64,000 nucleotides of DNA from DASRDU01 sp035560235 (GTDB lineage Bacteria; Acidobacteriota; Blastocatellia; RBC074). The stretch's first letter is position 1. The number at the start of each line of letters is the position of its first letter. Below the pieces are notes generated by a model. The model saw nothing but the letters and a program-made list of their open reading frames with translations. It had not been told where the DNA came from and did not search any database. Below are positions 1 through 7,033 of the stretch, piece by piece. The position numbers and the translations under genes are program-made. Location of the stretch: assembly GCA_035560235.1 (NCBI GenBank), contig DATMAG010000076.1, forward strand, positions 62,001-126,000, in the 5' to 3' direction.

Positions 1-320
1 TTGACGTTGAAGCCCTGATAATTGGCGAGCGCCAGGCCCAGATTGCCAGCGCCGATCACGGCGATGCGATGTTCAGTTGTCAGGCCCAGAATCTGCCGGA
101 TGTGATCGCGCAGTTCCCGGACGTAATAACCGACTCCGCGCACTCCGAATTCACCAAAATAAGCCAGATCCTTGCGAATCTGCGCCGAATTAAGATTGAA
201 CTGCTCAGCCAGCGCCTGCGAAGAGATCGTCTCAACACCCGCCGCGCTCAGTTCATTCAGGCAGCGCAGGTAGACCGATAAACGGTTGGTCGTCAGTTCA
301 GAAATCTTTTCCGTTTTCAT
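1..320 (-). CDS. rex: Redox-sensing transcriptional repressor Rex (partial, C-terminus cut by window edge)
   Basis: Rex is a cytoplasmic dimeric repressor that reads the NADH/NAD+ ratio and controls fermentative and respiratory genes. Reading the minus strand from the ATG at 318-320 gives 106 residues beginning MKTEKISELTTNRLSVYL. Residues 1-80 form the winged-helix DNA-binding domain, with the family-typical segment NSAQIRKDLAYFGEFG at about 45-59. The Rossmann nucleotide motif GAGNLG follows at 90-95. The family is usually about 210 residues, so roughly half lies outside the window. It is divergent from ruvA. A Rex-type operator lies 36 bases upstream of the start codon and suggests autoregulation. 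The family call is secure. Confidence 0.96.
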   Translation of the reverse strand, partial: MKTEKISELTTNRLSVYLRCLNELSAAGVETISSQALAEQFNLNSAQIRKDLAYFGEFGVRGVGYYVRELRDHIRQILGLTTEHRIAVIGAGNLGLALANYQGFNV

Positions 321-355
321 CGGATGAATATCAGATAAAGTCCTGGAAACAGTGC

Positions 356-373
356 TTGTCAGTAAGTTCACAA
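356..373. promoter_or_regulatory. Putative Rex operator (ROP site) in the rex promoter
   Basis: The sequence TTGTCAGTAAGTTCACAA matches the known Rex consensus TTGTGAA-N4-TTCACAA at 12 of 14 defined positions, and the right half is perfect. It lies 36 bases upstream of the rex start codon. The match is seen in the sequence; autoregulation is inferred from its position and from Rex behaviour in other bacteria. Confidence 0.7.
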
Positions 374-469
374 GCAGTGATCGCACGATAGCGCAGCGGC
401 GCGCTGACTGTCAATCAGCCCTCAGTGTTCCGTCTGCGGACAGCATTAAAGTGTGCCCCGGAGCCTGAT

Positions 470-498
470 TTGACAGGGTTCCCGGCACTCCTTACACT
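470..498 (+). promoter_or_regulatory. Sigma70-type promoter for ruvA-ruvB
   Basis: A perfect -35 box TTGACA (470-475) is followed by 17 bases and TACACT (493-498), one mismatch from the -10 consensus. Transcription would start near 505, about 78 bases before the ruvA start codon. It is the only strong match I see in the rex-ruvA gap. Confidence 0.6.
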
Positions 499-582
499 GC
501 CTGCGGGCAGAGTTTTCAGCACAGACCAGATGCACAAATGACCATCGCAGTCCGTCAATGAAACGGGAAGGAGCAGTCTGAT

Positions 583-1197
583 TTGATCGCGCACATCACG
601 GGCAAACTGATGCAGAAGCAGCCGAACTCAGTGATTGTGGATGTCGGCGGTGTCGGCTATGAACTGATCGTTCCGGTTTCGACCTTTTACGAGCTGGGCG
701 AACTCGGCAGCGATGTTTCACTGCGCGCTTACACCTATGTGCGCGAGGATGCATTGCAGCTTTACGGCTTTCGCACGGAACGCGAAAAGCGGCTGTTTCT
801 GCTGCTGACGAGCATCTCCGGCATCGGCCCGAAACTGGCCATCACGATTCTTTCAGGCATGAGCGCGGATGAGCTGATCCCGGCCATTCGCACGAACGAT
901 CTGGCCCGGCTGACAGCGATTCCCGGCGTCGGCAAAAAGACGGCTGAACGCCTGGTCGTTGAATTGCGCGACAAACTGGCGCCGCTCTCATCGCCGGAAA
1001 TGGAACAGCAGTTTCAGGCCGCAGCCGGAGCGGGCACAGCGCCTGACGCACTGCGCGACGATCTGATTTCGGGCCTGCTCAACCTCGGCTGGCCGAAACC
1101 GGCAGTCGAAAAAGCCGTGACCGCCACGCTCAGGGAAATGCCGGACGCGAAGTTTGAAGTGCTGCTCAAACAGGCCATGCGAAAACTGGCGCGATAA
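583..1197 (+). CDS. ruvA: Holliday junction branch migration complex subunit RuvA
   Basis: RuvA binds four-way Holliday junctions as a tetramer and docks the RuvB motor during recombinational repair. The 204-residue product has the family's usual length. It begins IAHITGKL and continues with the N-terminal OB fold. Two helix-hairpin-helix motifs follow (GIGPKLAITILSG near 80-92, and IPGVGKKTAERLVVELRDKL near 112-131), then the C-terminal RuvB-binding domain. The start is TTG, chosen because GGGAAGGAG lies at 565-573 and the protein begins exactly where the family does. ruvB follows after 54 bases, as in many bacteria. Confidence 0.97.
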   Translation: MIAHITGKLMQKQPNSVIVDVGGVGYELIVPVSTFYELGELGSDVSLRAYTYVREDALQLYGFRTEREKRLFLLLTSISGIGPKLAITILSGMSADELIPAIRTNDLARLTAIPGVGKKTAERLVVELRDKLAPLSSPEMEQQFQAAAGAGTAPDALRDDLISGLLNLGWPKPAVEKAVTATLREMPDAKFEVLLKQAMRKLAR

Positions 1198-1251
1198 GCG
1201 ATCAGATTCCGAACCCGGATTTGCACTATGGCGCGAAGGAAAGAAACAGCA

Positions 1252-2319
1252 ATGAATGCAACCGAATCAGTCGAAGAGCGAATTGTCACCGGAGCAGTGA
1301 CCGTGGATGACGAACAGCAGGTCGAACTCTCGCTGCGCCCGCAATTCCTGCGCGAATACATCGGACAGAAAAAGGTCAAAGACAACCTGAGCATCTTCAT
1401 CAAGGCTGCCCGTGCGCGCGGCGAGGCGCTCGATCACGTTCTGCTCAACGGCCCGCCGGGTCTGGGCAAGACCTCGCTCGCCATGATCATCGCCCGCGAG
1501 ATGAACGCGAAGATTCATTCGACTGCCGGGCCAGTGATTGAAAAGCCGGGCGATCTGGCCGCGATTCTGACCAATCTGGAACAGGGCGATGTGCTGTTCA
1601 TTGACGAAATTCACCGCCTGCATCCGGCCATCGAAGAGATTCTTTATCCGGCGATGGAGGATTTTGAGCTTGATCTGGTGATCGGGCAGGGGCCGTCTGC
1701 GCGTTCGGTCAAACTCGATCTGCCGCACTTCACGCTGGTTGGCGCAACGACACGCGCCGGGCTGATTACCGCGCCGTTGCGCGGGCGGTTCGGCATCAAC
1801 TTTCATCTCGATTTTTATCCGGTCGAGGATTTGCAGATCATCGTCACGCGCTCGGCGGGCATTCTGAACGCGGCAATTGATGAGAGCGGCGCGCTCGCCA
1901 TCGCCCGCCGTTCACGCGGCACTCCGCGCATTGCCAATCGCCTGCTGCGGCGCGTGCGCGATTACGCCGATGTCGAATACAACGGCGAAATCACCGAAGC
2001 TGTCGCCAACGATGCGCTCAACCGCATGGAAGTTGATCGTTACGGGCTGGATGAAACTGACCGCCGGATGCTGACGACGATCATCGAGAAATTCAACGGC
2101 GGCCCGGTCGGTGTCAGTTCCATCGCCGCCGCGATCAGCGAGGACAAGGAAGCGATTGAAGAGATTTATGAACCCTATCTGATTCAGATCGGTTTTCTCA
2201 ATCGCACTCCGCGCGGGCGCGTGGTGATGCCTGCGGCTTATCAGCATCTCGGCATCAACTGGCATCAAAACGCGCCCGTGCCGCCGACTGATCAGCCGGA
2301 CTTGTTCGGCAGTCGCTGA
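1252..2319 (+). CDS. ruvB: Holliday junction branch migration DNA helicase RuvB
   Basis: RuvB is the hexameric AAA+ ATPase that drives branch migration with RuvA. The 355-residue product shows Walker A GPPGLGKTS at about 67-75, Walker B with the sequence LFIDEIHRL, the sensor stretch LVGATTRAG, and the C-terminal winged-helix domain ending in the usual EPYLIQIGFLNRTPRGR region. An in-frame ATG at 1228 would add eight residues but has no ribosome binding site. The ATG at 1252 is preceded by AAGGA at 1236-1240 and is preferred. It is co-oriented with ruvA and queA. Confidence 0.97.
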   Translation: MNATESVEERIVTGAVTVDDEQQVELSLRPQFLREYIGQKKVKDNLSIFIKAARARGEALDHVLLNGPPGLGKTSLAMIIAREMNAKIHSTAGPVIEKPGDLAAILTNLEQGDVLFIDEIHRLHPAIEEILYPAMEDFELDLVIGQGPSARSVKLDLPHFTLVGATTRAGLITAPLRGRFGINFHLDFYPVEDLQIIVTRSAGILNAAIDESGALAIARRSRGTPRIANRLLRRVRDYADVEYNGEITEAVANDALNRMEVDRYGLDETDRRMLTTIIEKFNGGPVGVSSIAAAISEDKEAIEEIYEPYLIQIGFLNRTPRGRVVMPAAYQHLGINWHQNAPVPPTDQPDLFGSR

Positions 2320-2330
2320 TCTGGTATCTC

Positions 2331-2378
2331 GAATCTCAGATTTCAAATTTGAGACTTGAGATTTGAAATCTGAGATTC
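2331..2378. repeat. Perfect 18-bp inverted repeat between ruvB and queA
   Basis: GAATCTCAGATTTCAAAT (2331-2348) and its exact reverse complement (2361-2378) flank a 12-base loop that is itself rich in the same TTGAGA/TTGAGAT words. The element is AT-rich compared with its surroundings. It has no T-run after it, so it resembles a dispersed intergenic palindrome more than a standard terminator. A related word, TGAGATTTGAGATG, occurs just before the gene at 46035. Confidence 0.8.
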
Positions 2379-2387
2379 CGTGGCTGT

Positions 2388-3446
2388 ATGCACATTTCCG
2401 AATTCGATTACGAACTGCCGCCTGAACTGATCGCGCAGCATCCGCTCAGTGAACGTGACCGTTCGCGGATGCTGGTGGTTGATCGCGCCGCCGCAGCGTG
2501 GCGTGACAGTTCATTTGCCGAACTGCCCGCGCTGCTCAGCAGTGGCGACGTGGTGGTGCTCAACAACACGCGCGTCTTCCCTGCCCGCCTCACCGGCCAT
2601 CGCATTCGCAACGGTGAGCGTGGCGCAAAGGTTGAAGCGCTGCTGCTGCGCCGCATTTCGACAGAACCGAACGAATGGGAAGCGCTGGCCAAACCGGGAC
2701 GCGCGCTGCGCACTGGCGCGGAACTCGAATTCGGCAATGGTCGTCTGCGCGGCGTGGTCATCGCGCAGCTTGAAGAAGGTCGGCGGATCATTCGCTTTGA
2801 AGCGGCTGATGATTTCGATCAGATAGTTGATGAGATCGGCAACACGCCGCTGCCGCCTTACATCCGGCGCGAGTCCAATCCTGAAAGGATCAGGCTTGAC
2901 GAACCCGAATACCAGACCATTTACGCCCGGCAGCGCGGAGCCATCGCCGCGCCGACAGCCGGGCTGCACTTTACCGAACGCGTGCTTTCTGAACTTGCGG
3001 CCCGCGGCATTCAGACCGTTGAAATCACACACCACGTTGGTTTCGCCACGTTTCAGCCCGTGCGCGTCCAGGAGATCGAAGAGCATCACATCGAAGCCGA
3101 ACGCTACGAAATCTCAGCCGCCGCCGCTGAAGCAATCAATGCCGCCCGGCGCGAAGGCCACCGCGTCATCGCGGTTGGAACAACAACCACGAGGGCGCTT
3201 GAAAGCGCGACTGATGATGCGGGACTGACGCAGGCCGGACGCGGCGTGACTGAACTTTTCATCTATCCGGGTTACAGCTTTCGCGCAATTGACGGCCTCA
3301 TCACCAACTTTCATCTGCCACAATCCTCGCTGCTGATGCTGGTTTCAGCCTTTGCCGGGCGCGAACTGACTTTGCAGGCGTACCGGCATGCCGTAAGATC
3401 ACGCTATCGTTTTTACAGTTACGGAGATTGCATGTTCATTTCGTAA
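2388..3446 (+). CDS. queA: S-adenosylmethionine:tRNA ribosyltransferase-isomerase QueA
   Basis: QueA transfers and isomerises the ribosyl moiety of SAM onto preQ1 in tRNA anticodons to give epoxyqueuosine. The 352 residues match the family length. Hallmarks are the N-terminal FDYELPPELIAQHP, RDRSRMLVVDR, VVLNNTRVFPARL, the central GAIAAPTAGLHFTERVL, the segment ITHHVGFATFQPV, and the C-terminal LITNFHLPQSSLLMLVSAFAG. It lies downstream of ruvB, and ruvA-ruvB-queA is a widely conserved gene order. Its last 19 bases are overlapped only if the next gene starts at the upstream TTG at 3428. Confidence 0.97.
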   Translation: MHISEFDYELPPELIAQHPLSERDRSRMLVVDRAAAAWRDSSFAELPALLSSGDVVVLNNTRVFPARLTGHRIRNGERGAKVEALLLRRISTEPNEWEALAKPGRALRTGAELEFGNGRLRGVVIAQLEEGRRIIRFEAADDFDQIVDEIGNTPLPPYIRRESNPERIRLDEPEYQTIYARQRGAIAAPTAGLHFTERVLSELAARGIQTVEITHHVGFATFQPVRVQEIEEHHIEAERYEISAAAAEAINAARREGHRVIAVGTTTTRALESATDDAGLTQAGRGVTELFIYPGYSFRAIDGLITNFHLPQSSLLMLVSAFAGRELTLQAYRHAVRSRYRFYSYGDCMFIS

Positions 3447-3463
3447 GCACAGCCGGAACAGCG

Positions 3464-3967
3464 ATGCAGGCACTGAAAGCACCATCCCGACCATTCAAAG
3501 GCACACTCTGTCCGATGACGCTGGCTGACGTGCATGAACTGTGGGAACTTGACCTGCGCTGCTTTCTGGATGGCGAGGCTTACGAACGCGAAACCTTCCG
3601 CTACCTGCTCTCCAATCCGCAGACCGTGTCGCGACAGGTGCGCGATGAGTACGGCAGGATGTGTGCCTTTGTCATCGGCGTCATTGAAGCCGATGGTGTC
3701 GGGCACATCACGACCGTCGGCGTCGCGCCCGAATGTCGCCGTCGCGGACTGGCCCGGCTGCTGATGCACGAAGTCGAACTCGGTTTCGTCGAGCGCGGCG
3801 TCACGACGGTGCGGCTCGAAGTCCGGGTTGACAATCACGCGGCTCACCGGCTGTACGAACAGATCGGCTACGCGACTGTCCAGCGCATGGAGCGCTACTA
3901 CTCCAACGGCGATGATGGTTATCTGATGGTGAAATCGCTCGACAATCAGAGCTGGCTGATGCGCTGA
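3464..3967 (+). CDS. GNAT acetyltransferase, RimI-like (ribosomal protein S18 alanine N-acetyltransferase type)
   Basis: A GNAT-fold enzyme that moves the acetyl group of acetyl-CoA to an amine, typically the N-terminal alanine of a ribosomal protein in the RimI branch. The 167 residues contain the acetyl-CoA-binding segment VGVAPECRRRGLARLLM (motif A, R/Q-x-x-G-x-G/A form) and the RimI-typical tail VRVDNHAAHRLYEQIGYATVQRMERYYSNGDD, split here only for naming. The ORF can be extended to a TTG at 3428 inside queA. The ATG at 3464 is preferred, although neither start has a clear ribosome binding site. The exact substrate cannot be read from sequence. Confidence 0.8.
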   Translation: MQALKAPSRPFKGTLCPMTLADVHELWELDLRCFLDGEAYERETFRYLLSNPQTVSRQVRDEYGRMCAFVIGVIEADGVGHITTVGVAPECRRRGLARLLMHEVELGFVERGVTTVRLEVRVDNHAAHRLYEQIGYATVQRMERYYSNGDDGYLMVKSLDNQSWLMR

Positions 3968-3987
3968 AAGTGAGCGCGCTGCCTCAC

Positions 3988-5019
3988 TCAATACTCACAC
4001 AGACTGCTCGTCACCGTGTACTGCTTCGCGCCCCTGATTGAAGGTTCGTTGTTGTGACAGTCGAAACAGAGCGGCGAACGCGGCGGCAGCTTGTGCCGGG
4101 CGATTGACTGCGCGTGCGATTCGGCGTGTACCTGATGACAGTTGATACAGGTCGGATAGTCCCTGCCATAAACCACCACGTCACGCGCATTGCGGTAAAC
4201 GTGCCGGTCACCCGGATTGAGTTTCTCGTCATCGGCCTTCGACCAGTCAACCTCGAAATCCTGAAACAGATTGTCCCCGGCGATGAAGTTGTTCGGATAA
4301 GGCAGTCCGGTCGAGCGTGACTTGCCCTCGCGCAGATGGCACTGCGCGCAGATCGAAGTGATCGCCTTCGCGTCACTGCGCCGTTTCTTCGAAAGCCAGA
4401 TGAGCGAGGTGTCGTTGCCGTGTTCGAGATTCACATCGCCGTGACAGACATAACAATCGTGTCCGAAGGCGACGAACGTTTTTGCCTTCGTGTCCACGCC
4501 GGTTGCGTGACAGCCCGCACAGCGACTGGCAAATTTCTCCTTGTCCCAGATCGGCTTGTCCTTATTGATCCACTCTTTAACTTTCGTCTCAGCATCAATC
4601 ACGGCCTGCGTGCTGAGGATCGCAAATTTGCCGTAGCCTTCCTTCTTCAGAAACCGTACGCGATGGCGGCTGCCCATGAAGTATTCAATCCCTGAAGCGA
4701 CCGAAGCCAGTTCCGGCGCTTTGAGCATTGCGCTCAGTTGCGGCGCATCCTCGGGCTGCCGCACCGCGACACCGTGCGCGTTGCGCTGCCACGTCACGCC
4801 GGTCGTGTTGCGATGGCAGAACAGACATTCGTCGCCGTGAACGAACTCCGGCACCGGCTGCCCGACGTGATTGCCGCCCCACGCTTTCGGATCGAGTTGT
4901 TTCGGCGCGGACGATTCCTGCGCGGCTGACTGCTGCCCGTGCGTGGTCAGGCTCAGAACCGCCATGGTCAATGCGACAGACACTACCAGCAGATACTTGA
5001 ACCAGATAATTCTCTTCAT
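3988..5019 (-). CDS. Exported hexahaem c-type cytochrome
   Basis: A 343-residue protein with an N-terminal hydrophobic signal (FKYLLVVSVALTMAVLSL) and six CxxCH haem-attachment motifs: CLFCH, CAGCH, CYVCH, CAQCH, CINCH and CFDCH. The spacing resembles cytochrome c554/multihaem electron carriers, so a periplasmic electron-transfer role is likely. No catalytic CxxCK motif of NrfA is present. The ATG at 5017-5019 is chosen over an adjacent in-frame GTG because GGGAAAGAG lies just upstream. It is convergent with the acetyltransferase gene (20 bases apart) and lies downstream of the RraA-like gene by 24 bases, so the two may be co-transcribed. The redox partner is unknown. Confidence 0.85.
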   Translation of the reverse strand: MKRIIWFKYLLVVSVALTMAVLSLTTHGQQSAAQESSAPKQLDPKAWGGNHVGQPVPEFVHGDECLFCHRNTTGVTWQRNAHGVAVRQPEDAPQLSAMLKAPELASVASGIEYFMGSRHRVRFLKKEGYGKFAILSTQAVIDAETKVKEWINKDKPIWDKEKFASRCAGCHATGVDTKAKTFVAFGHDCYVCHGDVNLEHGNDTSLIWLSKKRRSDAKAITSICAQCHLREGKSRSTGLPYPNNFIAGDNLFQDFEVDWSKADDEKLNPGDRHVYRNARDVVVYGRDYPTCINCHQVHAESHAQSIARHKLPPRSPLCFDCHNNEPSIRGAKQYTVTSSLCEY

Positions 5020-5043
5020 CACTCTTTCCCTGTCCTTTTGTGG

Positions 5044-5802
5044 TCAGATGCGATTGAAGACCTCAATCGCCTTTTGCAATGACTTGTATCGTCTGATGAA
5101 GGGATACATCTTGTTCTCGCGTTCGTCAATCTCCTGCGCCTTTTTCAGCACCTCGGCAGCGCGTTCCTGCGGCACGACCACCACGCCGTCTTCATCTGCC
5201 ACGATGATGTCACCAGGCCGCACCGTCACGCCCGCGCATTCAACCGGAACGTTGCGCGCCACTGTCGCATAACGTCCGACTGCCGTTGCCGGACTCGTCG
5301 AGCGCGCATAAACCGTCAGCCCCATGCGGCGCAGATCCCATACGTCACGCACCGCACCGTCAATCACCATCCCGGCCATTCCGCGCACCTTTGCCGCCGT
5401 GCCCATCAGATTGCCCATCGCGGCAATGTCGAGCGTGCCTTCCATCACGATCACGCCGACTTCACCGGGCTTTGCGTTGTCAATCATCTCAACCGAATGC
5501 TTCGTCGAAAGCGCAGGCGTCGCCTGTTCAGGCGCGGCAGGCCTGACCAGCGAAGTCACCGCGCGCCCGACCAGCGGCCCTGCAATCACCGGTTTCATAT
5601 CGTGCGCCATAAAGCCGCGCTGCCCGGTAACGAGTTCAACTGCATCCGCGACTGAAGCCGGATATGTTTTTTTGAATTCGGCAATCAGCGGGTCAGCATC
5701 CTGCATTTTTTTCTGCACCGCCGCGGCAGTCGCAATCAGCAGCAACAGCGACACCGAACTGCACACAATCAAAGCGCGACGTTTACTCATCAGCTTTTTC
5801 AT
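5044..5802 (-). CDS. RraA/HMG-aldolase family protein with N-terminal membrane or signal segment
   Basis: Members of this fold are either the RNase E inhibitor RraA or 4-hydroxy-4-methyl-2-oxoglutarate aldolases. The 252 residues contain the aldolase-type core MAGMVIDGAVRDVWDLRRMG, with the Arg and Asp of the R-D pair that binds substrate and metal, and the downstream segment GDIIVADEDGVVVVP. Unusually, about 25 residues after the start form a basic-hydrophobic stretch (KRRALIVCSSVSLLLLIATAAA) typical of an export signal, whereas both known functions are cytoplasmic. The ATG at 5800-5802 has GAGGAG upstream. Its first 20 bases overlap the end of the YhcG-type gene, suggesting translational coupling. 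Confidence 0.8.
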   Translation of the reverse strand: MKKLMSKRRALIVCSSVSLLLLIATAAAVQKKMQDADPLIAEFKKTYPASVADAVELVTGQRGFMAHDMKPVIAGPLVGRAVTSLVRPAAPEQATPALSTKHSVEMIDNAKPGEVGVIVMEGTLDIAAMGNLMGTAAKVRGMAGMVIDGAVRDVWDLRRMGLTVYARSTSPATAVGRYATVARNVPVECAGVTVRPGDIIVADEDGVVVVPQERAAEVLKKAQEIDERENKMYPFIRRYKSLQKAIEVFNRI

Positions 5803-6967
5803 CTTTGATGGCTCCTCGTTGCTTCTCCAGGCGGCTGCGGGCGCGGCGAAGAAATTTTTCCAGTTCTTCTTCAGTCGGCAGATGCAGCAGGTAACTGGAA
5901 ACAAAAACGCGATTGCTCAGTCCGCCGAGCGCGTACTCCACATGCGTTTCATTTTTATCTGTACACAGGATCAGCCCGACTGGCGGATTCTCGCCTGCTT
6001 CCATCTCTTCCGCCTTCAGGTAATTCAGATAGAAGTTCATGGCTCCGGCGTATTCGTGACGAAAATGACCGTTGATCAGATCAATGGCAAACAGGCATTT
6101 CAGCCGCCGGTTATACAGCAGCAGGTCAATGTAATAATGCTCGTTGTCGAAAGTCACGCGCCGCTGCCGTGCGATCAGACAGAAGCCTTTGCCCAGTTCC
6201 AGCAGGAAATCCTGCAAATGATCAAGCAGCGCGCGCTCCAGTTGTGATTCGGTGTAAAGTTCCTCGCGCCGGAATCCGAGAAACTCAAACACATAAGGAT
6301 CGCGGATCATCTCTTCAGGTGAAGTGGTCAGCTCTCCCTGCCGCGCCAGTTGCAGCACGCCATCTCTGTCACGGCTGAGTCCGACGCGCTCAAAAAGCAG
6401 GCTGCCAATCTGCCGCTTCAGTTCGCGCACTGACCAGCGGTTGCGCCGCGCCTCCATTTCGTAAAAGGCGCGCCTGAGTGGATCGTCAAGCCGGATCAGC
6501 TCGATAAAATGTGTCCACGGAAGCTCACGAAAAAGCGCCGCAAAGTAAGCATCATCCTGCCAGTCCGGCGGAGTAAATTTCACGCTGGGAGGAAAAGGGA
6601 GAGTCAGGCCGAATTTCGCAATCACTGATTGCGAAATTGGATAGCGCAGGTAAAATCGCCGAAACATCTCCAGATTGCGCCACCCAAATCCTCGTCCCAG
6701 ACGCTTTCGCAAATCACGCGAAAGCGTTTCCAGCAACCGTTCACCGTACTTTGCCCGGTCACTACCCTGCTGTTCATATTCGATGATGTAATAACCAGTC
6801 AGCCAGTTTCTCAGGGTCAGCGCCAGATTGACGGCCTGCACGGCCTGGCGCTGCGCGTGATTGTGCGCCTGCACAATCGCTTCGACCAGCGCGTCGTAAT
6901 TCATCTCCGGCGCGCTGCTGACGTTTCTGGTCGCTGCGCGTTTGCGGCTGAGGCGTTGTTGTGCCAT
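5783..6967 (-). CDS. YhcG-family PD-(D/E)XK nuclease-like protein with altered catalytic motif
   Basis: YhcG (DUF1016) proteins have an N-terminal helical DUF1016_N domain and a C-terminal PD-(D/E)XK nuclease domain. They often sit near restriction or defence genes. Both domains are seen in the 394 residues: the N-terminal WLTGYYIIEYEQQG, MFRRFYLRYP and WSVRELKRQIGSLLFERVGLS, and the C-terminal YYIDLLLYNRRLKCLFAIDLING. The family usually reads AIELK at the catalytic strand; here it is AIDLI (residues 294-298), so the E-x-K pair is D-x-I. D281 is kept. Residues 113-148 contain an extra segment encoded in part by a palindrome. No restriction genes are adjacent; neighbours are metabolic. Confidence 0.88.
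   Translation of the reverse strand: MAQQRLSRKRAATRNVSSAPEMNYDALVEAIVQAHNHAQRQAVQAVNLALTLRNWLTGYYIIEYEQQGSDRAKYGERLLETLSRDLRKRLGRGFGWRNLEMFRRFYLRYPISQSVIAKFGLTLPFPPSVKFTPPDWQDDAYFAALFRELPWTHFIELIRLDDPLRRAFYEMEARRNRWSVRELKRQIGSLLFERVGLSRDRDGVLQLARQGELTTSPEEMIRDPYVFEFLGFRREELYTESQLERALLDHLQDFLLELGKGFCLIARQRRVTFDNEHYYIDLLLYNRRLKCLFAIDLINGHFRHEYAGAMNFYLNYLKAEEMEAGENPPVGLILCTDKNETHVEYALGGLSNRVFVSSYLLHLPTEEELEKFLRRARSRLEKQRGAIKDEKADE
6612..6638. repeat. 13-bp-arm palindrome inside the YhcG coding sequence
   Basis: AATTTCGCAATCA (6612-6624), one central base, then its exact reverse complement (6626-6638). It encodes part of the segment QSVIAKFG, which sits at the start of a stretch that seems inserted between the conserved FRRFYLRYP and LPWTHFIEL blocks. 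It is the only such long palindrome I noticed inside a coding region here. Confidence 0.75.
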
Positions 6968-7033
6968 TCAGTTCTTCCTGATCGTTACTGCGGCTGAAGT
7001 CTCTGATTCGCGCCAGTTCGTGGCTGAAAAATC

